Positions 8,110 to 14,857 of a stretch of 35,354 nucleotides of DNA are shown here, piece after piece (position 1 is the first letter of the stretch; every line of letters starts with the position of its first letter). Under the pieces are notes generated by a model. The model was not told the origin of the DNA. It searched no databases and was given only the letters and a program-made list of their open reading frames with translations. This DNA comes from a virus, in IMG/VR virus record IMGVR_UViG_3300005663_000131, positions 1-35,354 of that record. One strand, written 5' to 3'. A program made the position numbers and the translations under genes.

Positions 8110-9230
8110 TGACGTCGATCCCGGAGGCGCTCTCCGGCCGCTTCGGGCCCGTCGTCGAACGCTTCCGGTACGAACACCGCACCCGCACGAACACGCCCGT
8201 ACAGGCGCTCGAGGGCGTCGTGTTGCCAGGCGGCGAGCTCGACCTCGACTCCGACCGCCCGACCGTCCGCACCTGCCGGCTGACGCTCGATCAGGCGGGT
8301 ATCGACGCGCTCGCGACACCGTTCGATCCGGCAAGCGATCACGTCGCCGTCTTCCTCGAGCTCCTCGTCGACAGCACGTTCACCGCGTTCCAGATCGGGC
8401 TCTTCCGGCTCGACGTCGTCGATCGCGACGACCGACCCGACGGGACGCTGCTCTCGGTCGAGGGGGCGGACGTCGCGATCCACCTGCTCGAGGACTGGCT
8501 CACCGCTCCGCTGACCGTCGCCGCGGGGACGAACTACGTCGTCGCCATCCGTGCGCAGCTCGACGCCGTCGGTCTCTCGCACACCATCCCCGCGGTCGCG
8601 GCCGTGCTGCCGGCCGACCGGACGTGGGCGCCGCTCGAGAACTCCCGGTGGGACGTCGTCCGGGAGCTCGCGTTCTCGATCAATCGCTTCGACCCGTGGG
8701 CCCGGGCCGACGGTACGATCATCACCCGCGAGCGCATTGACCCCTCGAGCGAGGCGGCCGACGTCGCCTACTCGACCGAGACGGAGCCGAAGCTCCTCGT
8801 CCCGGGGACGCGCCGGCGCGAGAACCGCTCGCGCTTCACGAATCGGCTGGCGGTGAAAATCGACCACCCGGCGCGCCCCGCGGGCTTCGAGCTCCGGGTG
8901 AATAACGACCCGGCATCGCCGATCTCGATCGCCTCGACGGGCAAGACGGTCACCGACGAGATCGTCGGCGGGATCATCCTCGACCTCACCACGGCCGGTG
9001 AGATCGCGGCCTACGAGCTCCGCGACGCGGCCGCTCGCGCCCTCCTCCGAGAGATCGAGACCGTCGCTGATCCGCGACGCGACGCGCACGAATTCTACAT
9101 GCTCGAGATCACGACGATCGAGGCATCCACTCTCTGGCGGGCCCAGTCGTGGACGCTCCCGCTCGCCGTCGGGGAGCCGATGCGTCACACCCTCGGGCGC
9201 GCCGCGCCCGTAACGATCACAGAGCCCTAG
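8109..9230 (+). CDS. putative tail hub / minor tail protein
   Basis: A 373-residue protein with GTG 8109 overlapping the previous TAG. It is beta-rich throughout: DRPTVRTCRLTLD, FQIGLFRLDVVDRDD, WDVVRELAFSINRFDPWARADG, and RFTNRLAVKIDHPARPAGFELRVNND. The mid-protein pattern of a strand, a helix that starts WDVVRELA, then FDPWARADGTI is typical of gp27-like hub proteins of siphovirus tail tips. In those, two ring-forming domains are followed by a hinge of this kind. The call rests on that resemblance and on the gene order after the tape measure. The sequence shows no peptidase or glycosidase motif. Confidence 0.6.
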   Translation: MTSIPEALSGRFGPVVERFRYEHRTRTNTPVQALEGVVLPGGELDLDSDRPTVRTCRLTLDQAGIDALATPFDPASDHVAVFLELLVDSTFTAFQIGLFRLDVVDRDDRPDGTLLSVEGADVAIHLLEDWLTAPLTVAAGTNYVVAIRAQLDAVGLSHTIPAVAAVLPADRTWAPLENSRWDVVRELAFSINRFDPWARADGTIITRERIDPSSEAADVAYSTETEPKLLVPGTRRRENRSRFTNRLAVKIDHPARPAGFELRVNNDPASPISIASTGKTVTDEIVGGIILDLTTAGEIAAYELRDAAARALLREIETVADPRRDAHEFYMLEITTIEASTLWRAQSWTLPLAVGEPMRHTLGRAAPVTITEP

Positions 9231-9485
9231 ATGCTCAACGTCATGGTCGAAGTCCGGAGGCTGATCGATCGCCGGCATCGGCAGACCCACTTCTTCGCGG
9301 ACGTCGCGACCTATACCGCGGGCCCGCCGCCGACCGCGACGATCATCCGCAACGGGCAGACCGTCGCCGACGGTCAGGAGTACGAGGTGGCGGACGAGGT
9401 CGCGGTCCTCGTCGCGGACGACCGCGTGATCGTCCTCGACGTCACGGGCGAGGGTGGGCTCGTGATCACCCACAAGATGCCGTAG
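9231..9485 (+). CDS. small hypothetical tail-region protein
   Basis: An 84-residue protein whose ATG abuts the preceding TAG. The middle and end are made of short strands (ATIIRNGQTVADGQEYEV, DDRVIVLDVTGEGGLVITHK), suggesting a small beta-barrel. No family is recognised. Its close spacing with the hub-like gene suggests they are translated together and that it may be a tail-tip accessory. Confidence 0.65.
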   Translation: MLNVMVEVRRLIDRRHRQTHFFADVATYTAGPPPTATIIRNGQTVADGQEYEVADEVAVLVADDRVIVLDVTGEGGLVITHKMP

Positions 9486-9540
9486 AGTGCGTGGCGAGAG
9501 TTTGGCGACAACCCCGGGGATAGAAGAGACGGGGTATGCG

Positions 9541-9810
9541 ATGAGTCTATCGAACGGAGAGGCGCGACGTGTGGTCGCAGACGCGAAGACGTTCGAGGAC
9601 CTCGACGAAGCCACCCGTATCGAGAGCATCATGGCCCTCTCGGAGGCCGAGCGGACCGCCCTCCTGGCTCACCTCCTGTTCGAGAATCACCGCGAGATCG
9701 CTGCACTCCGATCGTCGCGCGCCCTGACGACCGTCGGGGCTCACGTCCTGACCGGCGTCGTCGCCGCGCTCCTCGGCCTCTTCGGACAGCCGTACGCCCC
9801 GACGCGCTGA
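9541..9810 (+). CDS. small membrane protein, possible holin
   Basis: An 89-residue protein. ATG 9541 is chosen because GGGG lies 6 bases upstream; GTG 9487 is in frame and would add 18 residues. The first ~60 residues are helical and charged (SEAERTALLAHLLFENHREI). They are followed by one hydrophobic segment near residues 63-81 (VGAHVLTGVVAALLGLFG) and a short cytoplasm-like tail. A single C-terminal transmembrane segment directly before a hydrolase-like gene fits an atypical holin or membrane anchor, but no holin family motif is recognised, so the function is a guess from size and place. Confidence 0.6.
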   Translation: MSLSNGEARRVVADAKTFEDLDEATRIESIMALSEAERTALLAHLLFENHREIAALRSSRALTTVGAHVLTGVVAALLGLFGQPYAPTR

Positions 9811-9836
9811 CCAGGCGATCGCCGGGTCGCTAGACT
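9809..9836 (+). promoter_or_regulatory. putative promoter/operator: 20-bp near-palindrome followed by GGTCGCTAGACT
   Basis: Bases 9809-9828 form a dyad (GACC-A-GGCGATCGCC-G-GGTC, one mismatched pair). It is followed at 9825-9836 by GGTCGCTAGACT, whose TAGACT resembles a -10 box. A loose -35 match (CTGACC, 9807-9812) lies 18 bases upstream. The next start codon is 24 bases downstream, behind AGGAGAGGAGG. Nearly the same GACC...GGTCGCTANACT arrangement recurs at 11579-11600, which supports a shared function. Confidence 0.35.
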
Positions 9837-9860
9837 TCTCGGTGCAGGAGAGGAGGGGCG

Positions 9861-10940
9861 ATGCCCCTTAAGATTCCGATTTGGGTCCACACTGTCGAGA
9901 CGGCCTACCCGGGGAGTTCGACCATCCCGCCCGACGACACCAAGAACCCGTTCTCGGCCGTCTATCAGAAGACGAACGACGGGCTTCGCTTCGAGGGCCG
10001 GTGGGACGGCCACCCGCGAGGTATCGACGATATCGCCGACGTCGTCCGTACGGACCGCGAGATCTACGGCGCACAGGGGATCGGCTGGATCCCGTGGGGC
10101 GTCGTCCACGGGCGGTGGGAGGGGTCCCACTCACCCGCCTACGCGATGCAGGAGGGCCGGCTCGCCGGGAAGATCGCAGTCGCGGCCGCCGGCGGAGGTG
10201 TCGAGAGTGCGGTCTACATCATCGATCTCGAGCCTCACTACTTCGCGCCGTTCCCGGCGTTCTGGCGCGAGGACCTCGGTGCCGGCGTCGACGACGTCGC
10301 AGCCTTCCTCGAGGGCTTCGTCCAGGCGGGAGGCGAGGAGCTCTGGATCGCGATCGACCCGCGCCCGCAACACCTCGACCGGGTCAGCTTCCGAGCGTGG
10401 TCGCGAGCGATGGAGGGACTCACCCCGGCGGTGACGCGGATTCTCCCGATGACCTACTTCACGGACTTCGTTGCGCCGCGCGTTGCGATGAACCTCGACG
10501 CCGAGGTCGTCCTCTCGAACGCGGTCGAGACCTTCGGTCGCTTCGGAGTGCCGCCGGCGAAGATCTTCCCCATCCTGCCGGCACCCGCGACGCCCTCGGT
10601 GATGGAGTTCGCGATCGGGACGAGTCACCGCCTCGGCTGTGGCGGCGTCTCCGTGTACCAGCGGGGCAACCTCTCGTTCGACACGGCGAACGCGATCGCC
10701 GCGCTCCGGGATCCGTGGGGCGCCGAGGAGGTCGAGGAACCGGTGCCGGCGTTCGACGCGGCGAATGTCGCGGGCGCTCTTCAGGAACTCTCGTTGACGA
10801 AGAGCTACCTGCGGGTATTGACTGGCGATCTTCGGTCTCTTGCCGAGTCGATCGACAACGAGCTAGACGACCTCAAGGGCGTCCACAAGGTCCTGTTCGC
10901 AGAACTCCTCGATGCGCGTAATAAGGAGGAGCCGAACTAG
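9861..10940 (+). CDS. TIM-barrel glycoside-hydrolase-like protein (possible lysin or tail-tip hydrolase)
   Basis: A 359-residue protein from ATG 9861 with a strong AGGAGAGGAGG site. The strand pattern fits a TIM barrel. IWVHTVETAY opens the chain, IGWIPWGVVHG lies near 75, a strand ending in acidic residues (YIIDLEPHY) near 116-124, LWIAIDPRPQH near 154, ILPMTYFTDF near 190, KIFPILPAP near 235 and GCGGVSVYQRG near 255. Asp and Glu at strand ends (IDLEP, IDPRP) are candidate catalytic acids, as in GH25-like or related barrels, but I cannot assign a family. The last ~75 residues form a helical tail (LQELSLTKSYLRVL...LDDLKGVHKVLFAELL) that may be an oligomerisation stalk. It could be an endolysin or a tail-associated depolymerase. 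No signal peptide is seen. Confidence 0.6.
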   Translation: MPLKIPIWVHTVETAYPGSSTIPPDDTKNPFSAVYQKTNDGLRFEGRWDGHPRGIDDIADVVRTDREIYGAQGIGWIPWGVVHGRWEGSHSPAYAMQEGRLAGKIAVAAAGGGVESAVYIIDLEPHYFAPFPAFWREDLGAGVDDVAAFLEGFVQAGGEELWIAIDPRPQHLDRVSFRAWSRAMEGLTPAVTRILPMTYFTDFVAPRVAMNLDAEVVLSNAVETFGRFGVPPAKIFPILPAPATPSVMEFAIGTSHRLGCGGVSVYQRGNLSFDTANAIAALRDPWGAEEVEEPVPAFDAANVAGALQELSLTKSYLRVLTGDLRSLAESIDNELDDLKGVHKVLFAELLDARNKEEPN

Positions 10941-10959
10941 ACTCGATCTGTCCCGCGAT

Positions 10960-11055
10960 GTAGAGTCCCCTCGACCCCGGTTCCCGGGCGACGCTCTCCG
11001 CCGAATTACCCCCGCCGCCGGTGGACGTGCACGATCGGAACCGGGGTCTCTCTAC
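10960..11055. repeat. nested long inverted repeat (12 bp + 6 bp arms)
   Basis: In the 192-base non-coding gap, GACCCCGGTTCC (10973-10984) is perfectly complementary to GGAACCGGGGTC (11037-11048). Outside it GTAGAG (10960-10965) pairs with CTCTAC (11050-11055). The enclosed ~52 bases are GC-rich and can fold further. A 13-base dyad (ACGCCC-G-GGGCGT, 11054-11066) follows directly. There is no T-tract, so this is not a classic terminator; it could be a structured RNA, a recombination or replication site, or a late-operon end. Confidence 0.7.
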
Positions 11056-11082
11056 GCCCGGGGCGTCACGGTAGAGTAGAGG

Positions 11083-11111
11083 GCGGGCGCACCGCTAGAA
11101 CGGTCGCCCGC
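11083..11111 (+). other. hairpin upstream of the HNH gene
   Basis: GCGGGCG (11083-11089) pairs with CGCCCGC (11105-11111), and ACCG (11091-11094) with CGGT (11101-11104). One base is bulged and the loop is CTAGAA. It lies just before the AGGAGG-type ribosome site of the HNH gene and just after two TAGAGT-like boxes (11072-11081). It could be a terminator, an operator or a 5' leader structure. Confidence 0.5.
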
Positions 11112-11132
11112 AGTCACCGGAGGATTATTCCG

Positions 11133-11585
11133 ATGCTCTCTCAGGCTATCGCAAGCGAACGATTCTGGGCGAAAGTCGATCGTTCCGGAGGGCCGGACGC
11201 TTGTTGGCCGTGGACAGGCTCGCGTTACCCGAACGGCTACGGCCAGTCGTCTTTTCGGGGACGTTCAACTCAGTCGCACCGCGTGGCCTACGAACTTGAT
11301 CGCAACCATCGGGTGCCCGCTGTTCGCCCCTACATCCTCCATCGCTGCGACAATCGTCCATGCTGCAATCCGCGGCATCTGTCGAGCGGCACAGCAGCCG
11401 ACAATATGGCCGACGCAGCCCGCAAGGGCCGTGTAGCTCACAAACTCTCAGAGGATCAGGTGCGCGAACTACGACATCGCTACGCTGATGGCGAGCTTCA
11501 AACTTCTCTAGCTCGTGCGTTCGGAATCGCGCAGCCGACGGTCAGCCTGATCGTTCGAGGTCGACGTCGTAAACATGTGACCTAG
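11133..11585 (+). CDS. free-standing HNH homing-type endonuclease
   Basis: A 150-residue protein, ATG 11133, with GGAGG nine bases upstream. The N-terminal part has FWAKVDRSGGPDACWPWTG, followed by SHRVAYEL, then HRCDNRPCCNPRHLSSGT and ADNMADAARKGR. This is the classic arrangement of phage His-Me finger (HNH_3-type) homing endonucleases, which cut DNA and spread into intergenic sites. The C-terminal ~45 residues (LSEDQVRELRHRYADGE...SLARAFGIAQPTVSLIVRGR) form a helix-turn-helix DNA-recognition domain of the nuclease-associated type. Third-position GC is visibly lower than in neighbours, in keeping with recent transfer. It lies between two small inverted-repeat regions and belongs to no clear operon. 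Confidence 0.92.
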   Translation: MLSQAIASERFWAKVDRSGGPDACWPWTGSRYPNGYGQSSFRGRSTQSHRVAYELDRNHRVPAVRPYILHRCDNRPCCNPRHLSSGTAADNMADAARKGRVAHKLSEDQVRELRHRYADGELQTSLARAFGIAQPTVSLIVRGRRRKHVT

Positions 11586-11588
11586 CGG

Positions 11589-11600
11589 GGTCGCTATACT
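11589..11600 (+). promoter_or_regulatory. putative promoter motif GGTCGCTATACT
   Basis: TATACT (11595-11600) is a close match to a -10 box and is preceded by GGTCGC as at 9825 and 32406. GACC at 11579-11582 forms a short dyad with GGTC. No convincing -35 is seen. The small membrane protein gene starts 49 bases downstream, so a promoter reading away from the HNH gene is plausible. Confidence 0.4.
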
Positions 11601-11607
11601 CCGATTA

Positions 11608-11629
11608 CGGGTAACGCAACGCGGCCCGG
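11608..11629 (+). repeat. 22-bp intergenic leader repeat, copy 1
   Basis: CGGGTAACGCAACGCGGCCC followed by GG matches 20 of 22 bases with the copy at 11831-11852. Each copy lies in the leader of a gene with its own ribosome site (ATG 11650 and ATG 11918). In copy 2 the end of the repeat becomes the left arm of a strong hairpin. It may be a conserved leader RNA element or the trace of a small duplication. Confidence 0.6.
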
Positions 11630-11649
11630 CGGTTTAAGGGGAGAACTAG

Positions 11650-11829
11650 ATGGAGATATTTGCGGGGCTACTCGTACTCGCGATCCCGATCGGGATCTGG
11701 TTGCTATTCGGCTACTGGGGCTCGTACATCACGAGAAACAAGGGGCGCGGCGGCGGCGCGGGGTGGGCCTTGGGGCTGCTCGGCATCCTCATCGCCGCGA
11801 CGCTCAGCGATAACCGCGGGGATACCTAG
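11650..11829 (+). CDS. small two-helix membrane protein
   Basis: A 59-residue protein from ATG 11650 preceded by GGGGAG. Two hydrophobic segments are plain: residues about 3-21 (LVLAIPIGIWLLFGYWG) and 40-51 (ALGLLGILIAAT). They are separated by a basic, glycine-rich loop (TRNKGRGGGAG). It ends at TAG 11827-11829. No family can be named. It might act in lysis, superinfection exclusion or envelope signalling. It is isolated between a promoter-like motif and a terminator-like hairpin, so it may be a single-gene transcription unit. Confidence 0.7.
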   Translation: MEIFAGLLVLAIPIGIWLLFGYWGSYITRNKGRGGGAGWALGLLGILIAATLSDNRGDT

Positions 11830-11830
11830 A

Positions 11831-11852
11831 CGGGTGACGCAACGAGGCCCGG
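11831..11852 (+). repeat. 22-bp intergenic leader repeat, copy 2
   Basis: CGGGTGACGCAACGAGGCCC followed by GG differs from the copy at 11608 at two positions. It starts right after the stop of the small membrane protein gene and runs into the hairpin at 11846-11873. Confidence 0.6.
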
Positions 11853-11873
11853 GGCCACGATCGGCCCCGGGCC
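11846..11873 (+). terminator. strong 11-bp GC hairpin, possible terminator
   Basis: GGCCCGGGGCC (11846-11856) and GGCCCCGGGCC (11863-11873) are perfectly complementary around an ACGATC loop. No T-tract follows, so it would be a hairpin-only terminator, as is often proposed in high-GC bacteria, or a leader structure. It lies 45 bases before the next start codon. Confidence 0.5.
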
Positions 11874-11917
11874 CACGATCGCACCCCAAAGACGAGTCTA
11901 CTAGGAGAGGAGACGCG

Positions 11918-12349
11918 ATGATGGGGCGAGAGGATGGTAGCACGGAGGCGTTCAAGATCGCGGAGGCATCGTTCGTGGAGGCGGCGGACGAGATCTACGA
12001 TCTGCGGATCAAGACGATCGAACTCCGACAGACGATCGAGACCGCGGAGAACTGGGTGAGGGAGCGTGAGCGCGACGTCGGCGCGGAGGTGCAGACGGCG
12101 CCCGACGAAGGAGTTCACAACGCCGAGACCCGGATGGCGCGGACGGTCGAGATCCTCGGCCGCGACGAGATCTATCTCGGCCACCGCGAGGCCGCGAAGG
12201 AGGCGCGGGAAGGGGTCGCTCGCGCGGACGCGGAGCTCGAGCGGTGGCGCGACCGACGTTCGGTCGCGCGTCGCTGGATGGACCTCCTCGTCGCGCTCGC
12301 CCGGCCCGACGATCAGATCGAGGTGGCGAGGAGCGATAGCCATGCCTAG
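11918..12349 (+). CDS. hypothetical coiled-coil protein
   Basis: A 143-residue protein; ATG 11918 and ATG 11921 are adjacent and in frame behind AGGAGAGGAG. The whole chain is charged and helical (EAADEIYDLRIKTIELRQTIETAENWVRERE...AAKEAREGVARADAELERWRDRRSV), with heptad-like spacing, so a coiled coil or helical bundle is likely. It overlaps the next gene by 8 bases, which suggests coupled translation and a joint role. Its place at the head of a run of early-type genes suggests DNA metabolism, but no motif shows it. Confidence 0.7.
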   Translation: MMGREDGSTEAFKIAEASFVEAADEIYDLRIKTIELRQTIETAENWVRERERDVGAEVQTAPDEGVHNAETRMARTVEILGRDEIYLGHREAAKEAREGVARADAELERWRDRRSVARRWMDLLVALARPDDQIEVARSDSHA

Positions 12350-13337
12350 ACCACCTGCAGGAGCGACCGGGGTACAGACCGCCGGCGGGAGCGGCCCGTC
12401 GAACAAGATCGACGCCGCGATCGACGGGTCGAAGTTCTTTGTCGTCCGCGAGCTCGTCGACGTCGGCTACCTCCGCAACCGTTTCGACAAGAACCCGGAC
12501 GCCGAGCCGATGCGCTCCCTCGTGATCAAGGGGATGCTGCTTCACGACGGGAAGGCCGTCGAGGTCTCCATGGACACGCGGATCTCGTTCGACCCGCGGG
12601 CGACGATCACGAAGTTCCTCACCGCCGCGCGCGGGGGGGTCGCGCCGTCGGACGACGAGGTCGTCGAGTTCTCTGAGATCATCGGGAAGCCGATACAAGT
12701 CACGGCGAAGAGTGCGCCGCGGTCGAAGGAGGCGGGGTTCTGGCTGCGGCTCTCGGACCCGGTGGCCCCGATCGAGGGTACGCCGATCCCCGAGGTTCTC
12801 GAGCAGTACTGTGTCCCGACGGACGAGCCCTTCGCGTGGCTCGAGGAGGAGCTGCTCGCCGCCATCAAGCGCAAGATGGGCCCCGCGACGCAGAAGGGAG
12901 AGGAGCAGGAGAGCCCCCCCGACCGGAGCGATGGGGCGATTGCGATCGACGGGTCGGAGATCACGGTCGGGGTCTGGCGCGAGGTCGCACCCGTACTGCG
13001 TCGCGTTCTCGACGACCTGTTCGACGGCGAGATCACGGCGATGCACGACCACTTCGAGGAGGCGATGCAGGGCGGCGACGCGAAGGCTGCGAACGTCCTC
13101 GGGTTCATCGGACCGAAGGACACCGATCCGGCCGCGATCGTCTTCAAGTTCGGGGGCCGCACCGACGCCGACGCGCAGGACCTCAAGACCGCGCTCGAGG
13201 CCTACGAGCAGGGCGCCGGCGAGTACGAGGGAGAGGACGAGCCGTCTGGGACGGCGGCGCTCGAGGCGGTGCCGGTACAGCCCGCGCTCACCGAGGCGGA
13301 CGCCGGGGGCGACGTCGAGCCGGGCGACCTCCCATGA
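12342..13337 (+). CDS. hypothetical acidic protein, weakly OB-fold/SSB-like
   Basis: A 331-residue protein from ATG 12342, inside the end of the preceding gene. Residues about 20-140 alternate strands and turns (KFFVVRELVDVGYL, RSLVIKGMLLHDGKAVEVSM, ATITKFLTAARGG, GKPIQVTAKSAP, GFWLRLSDPV). This recalls OB-fold-like ssDNA-binding or associated phage proteins in which a ligand strand precedes a TKFL helix. A middle charged linker (KRKMGPATQKGEEQE) is followed by a helical domain, and the C-terminus (from about 285) is strongly acidic and disordered-looking, as in many SSBs. The resemblance is weak and no family is claimed. The acidic tail and location in the early region favour a replication or recombination role. 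Confidence 0.7.
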   Translation: MPRPPAGATGVQTAGGSGPSNKIDAAIDGSKFFVVRELVDVGYLRNRFDKNPDAEPMRSLVIKGMLLHDGKAVEVSMDTRISFDPRATITKFLTAARGGVAPSDDEVVEFSEIIGKPIQVTAKSAPRSKEAGFWLRLSDPVAPIEGTPIPEVLEQYCVPTDEPFAWLEEELLAAIKRKMGPATQKGEEQESPPDRSDGAIAIDGSEITVGVWREVAPVLRRVLDDLFDGEITAMHDHFEEAMQGGDAKAANVLGFIGPKDTDPAAIVFKFGGRTDADAQDLKTALEAYEQGAGEYEGEDEPSGTAALEAVPVQPALTEADAGGDVEPGDLP

Positions 13338-13708
13338 CCGAGCGGCGGGCCTACCTCGACATCCACGTTTGGACGGCCGAGCTAGGGGGTAGCGCGATCC
13401 ACGGTCAGAGCGTAGACATCGACGAGATGACGGAGGACGACTTCCGCCGGGAGATCACGGAGGCGGCCGTCGCCGCGGTCGCGGGGCGGCTCGGCATCCT
13501 GGTACGGGCGGTCGACTTCGAGAGCGCGTGGTACTTCACCGCGCATCCGTGTCGGGAGCTGGTCGGCATCCAGCAGGACGCATGCGGCGAGCCGACGGCG
13601 GCGGTCGCGGCGGTCGCGGGCTTCCCGGCCCGGCGGATCTGCCCGCTCCGGCACACGTTCGAGGAACCGGCCAAGGGAGGAGGCGAGATCGACGAGACGC
13701 TAGACTGA
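13334..13708 (+). CDS. hypothetical protein
   Basis: A 124-residue protein, ATG 13334 overlapping the previous TGA as ATGA. It has a mixed alpha/beta N-terminal part (RAYLDIHVWTAEL, EDDFRREITEAAVAAVAGRLGILVRAVDF). The C-terminal part has cysteines at HPCREL, DACGEP and ICPLRH, which could bind metal. No family is recognised. The last codons overlap a TAGACT motif that may be the promoter of the following gene. Confidence 0.7.
   Translation: MTERRAYLDIHVWTAELGGSAIHGQSVDIDEMTEDDFRREITEAAVAAVAGRLGILVRAVDFESAWYFTAHPCRELVGIQQDACGEPTAAVAAVAGFPARRICPLRHTFEEPAKGGGEIDETLD
13695..13706 (+). promoter_or_regulatory. putative promoter motif AGACGCTAGACT
   Basis: CGCTAGACT repeats the core of the motif seen at 9825. 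The next gene starts 29 bases downstream behind GGGAGAGGAGG, a spacing close to that at 9836-9861. No clear -35 is present. Confidence 0.3.
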
Positions 13709-13735
13709 CCCGCGAAAACGGGAGAGGAGGACCAG

Positions 13736-13945
13736 GTGAAGATCAGCGAACAGATAGAAGTCCCGGTCGAACTGAGTCGTCTCATGACGATCGTCGCGGA
13801 GTTTGCGAGGGTCGCGAGCAACGCGGAGGCGGAGGTGACGTTCCGGCGCGTCGGGCGCGGCACGTCCCCGCTCGAGGTCGTCTGCGAGTGGGAGGCGTAC
13901 GCTTCCGAGGCCGACGAAGACTCGGACGAAGAGAGCGAGGGGTAA
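13736..13945 (+). CDS. small acidic hypothetical protein
   Basis: A 69-residue protein starting at GTG 13736 behind a strong GGGAGAGGAGG site. Residues 1-30 are helical (EVPVELSRLMTIVAEFARVAS). A strand block (EVTFRRVG...LEVVCEWEAY) follows, and the end is Asp/Glu/Ser-rich. No family is recognised. Its own ribosome site and upstream motif suggest it leads a short operon with the following genes. Confidence 0.65.
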   Translation: MKISEQIEVPVELSRLMTIVAEFARVASNAEAEVTFRRVGRGTSPLEVVCEWEAYASEADEDSDEESEG

Positions 13946-14040
13946 TGGTCGGAAGATGCGCCCGGTGCGGTTACTGGTGGGATTCACTTAAGCCAGTCGG
14001 AGGGTTCATGCTCTGCGAGTCGTGCGCCCGTGAGCCCTAG
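13945..14040 (+). CDS. zinc-ribbon mini-protein
   Basis: A 31-residue protein from ATG 13945, overlapping the previous TAA by one base. It contains C-A-R-C-G near the start and C-E-S-C-A near the end, a CxxC...CxxC zinc ribbon that fills nearly the whole chain. Such mini zinc proteins are common in phages of high-GC hosts and are of unknown role. The tight overlap and codon bias support it despite its size. Confidence 0.6.
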   Translation: MVGRCARCGYWWDSLKPVGGFMLCESCAREP

Positions 14041-14056
14041 ATCGAAGGAGTAGACG

Positions 14057-14317
14057 ATGGCCCGCTTCGAGACCCTGACCTGCGACTGGGCTCCGTGCGC
14101 GCAGGAGGCGCGTGTTCCGACGTTCGGGTGGATCTCCACCGCGGTGACGAAGGGGTCGACGACGGAGGCGTCGCCGCCGATCAAGGCCGACTTCTGCGGG
14201 GTGGATCACCTCGTCCAGTATTTCGGCGCCATCGCGATACAGCAGGGTCTCGAAGCGGCCGTCGATGGAGCGAACCTTCGCCTCCTCGACACCAACGGGG
14301 GTGACGATGACCAGTAG
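14057..14317 (+). CDS. hypothetical Cys-containing protein
   Basis: An 86-residue protein from ATG 14057 with GAAGGAG upstream. The sequence has TCDWAPCAQ near the start and ADFCGVDH in the middle, which may form a metal site. A helix (YFGAIAIQQGLEAAVDG) and an acidic end follow. No family is recognised. It overlaps the XRE regulator gene by 11 bases. Confidence 0.65.
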   Translation: MARFETLTCDWAPCAQEARVPTFGWISTAVTKGSTTEASPPIKADFCGVDHLVQYFGAIAIQQGLEAAVDGANLRLLDTNGGDDDQ

Positions 14318-14543
14318 CGAACTCGAGCGCCTCACGACCGTCGAGATTGGAGGCCGTATCCGGCGCTGGCGCGAGCGGCGCGGGATGACTCAGACGACGC
14401 TCGGCGAGAAGATCGGCGTCTCCCAGGTACAGGTGTCGTCGCTCGAACGAGCCTACCGCGACCTCCGCGTGACGACCGCGCTCGAGATCGCGGCCGCGCT
14501 CGGCGTCACCCTGCAGACGCTCGTTACGAAGGACCCGACGTGA
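14307..14543 (+). CDS. XRE-family helix-turn-helix regulator
   Basis: A 78-residue protein, ATG 14307. Residues about 13-70 form a full HTH_3 domain: IGGRIRRWRERRGMTQTTLGEKIGVSQVQVSSLERAYRDL. TQTTLGEKIGVSQVQVSSLE is the turn and recognition helix, followed by ALEIAAALGVTLQTL. It is of the lambda-Cro/XRE class and is the only obvious classic repressor-like protein in the window. It has no dimerisation or peptidase domain, so Cro-like regulation of an early or late switch is plausible. It lies mid-operon with an overlap to the ASCH gene. Confidence 0.9.
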   Translation: MTSSELERLTTVEIGGRIRRWRERRGMTQTTLGEKIGVSQVQVSSLERAYRDLRVTTALEIAAALGVTLQTLVTKDPT

Positions 14544-14857
14544 TCTTCCGGGCACCGCTCCTCGACCTCGTCCTCGCGGGCAAGAAGACGCAGACGCGCC
14601 GTATCGTCCATCTCGACCCGTGTCGCTATCTCGTCGGCCGCGACTACGCCGTGCAGCCGGGCCGAGGCAAGAAGGCGGTGGCGCGGATCCGCGTCCTCGC
14701 GGTTCGGAAGGAGGCCGTGGGCGCGATCACTGCGGCGGACGCGCGCGCCGAGGGCTTCGACACCCCGCAGGACTTCCGCGACTACTGGAACGAACTCTAC
14801 GGGTGGTACAAGGCCGAGCGCCTCGTCTGGGTGATCGACTTCGAGCTCGAGCGGTGA
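14540..14857 (+). CDS. ASCH-domain protein
   Basis: A 105-residue protein, GTG 14540 overlapping the previous stop as GTGA. It matches the ASCH layout: an N-terminal FRAPLLDLVLAGKKTQTRRI (loop and basic motif), YAVQPGRGKKAVARIRVLAV in the middle, ITAADARAEGFDT, and a closing strand LVWVIDFELE. ASCH domains form a small beta-barrel related to PUA and are thought to bind RNA or modified nucleotides; some hydrolyse N4-acetylcytidine. The role in this phage is not known. The next gene overlaps as GTGA. Confidence 0.85.
   Translation: MIFRAPLLDLVLAGKKTQTRRIVHLDPCRYLVGRDYAVQPGRGKKAVARIRVLAVRKEAVGAITAADARAEGFDTPQDFRDYWNELYGWYKAERLVWVIDFELER

Noticed and set aside
10960-11055. The inverted-repeat block as an attachment or packaging (cos) site
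   Set aside because: No integrase is seen, and packaging sites usually lie near the terminase genes, which are 10 kb or more away. The block is therefore reported only as a structured region.
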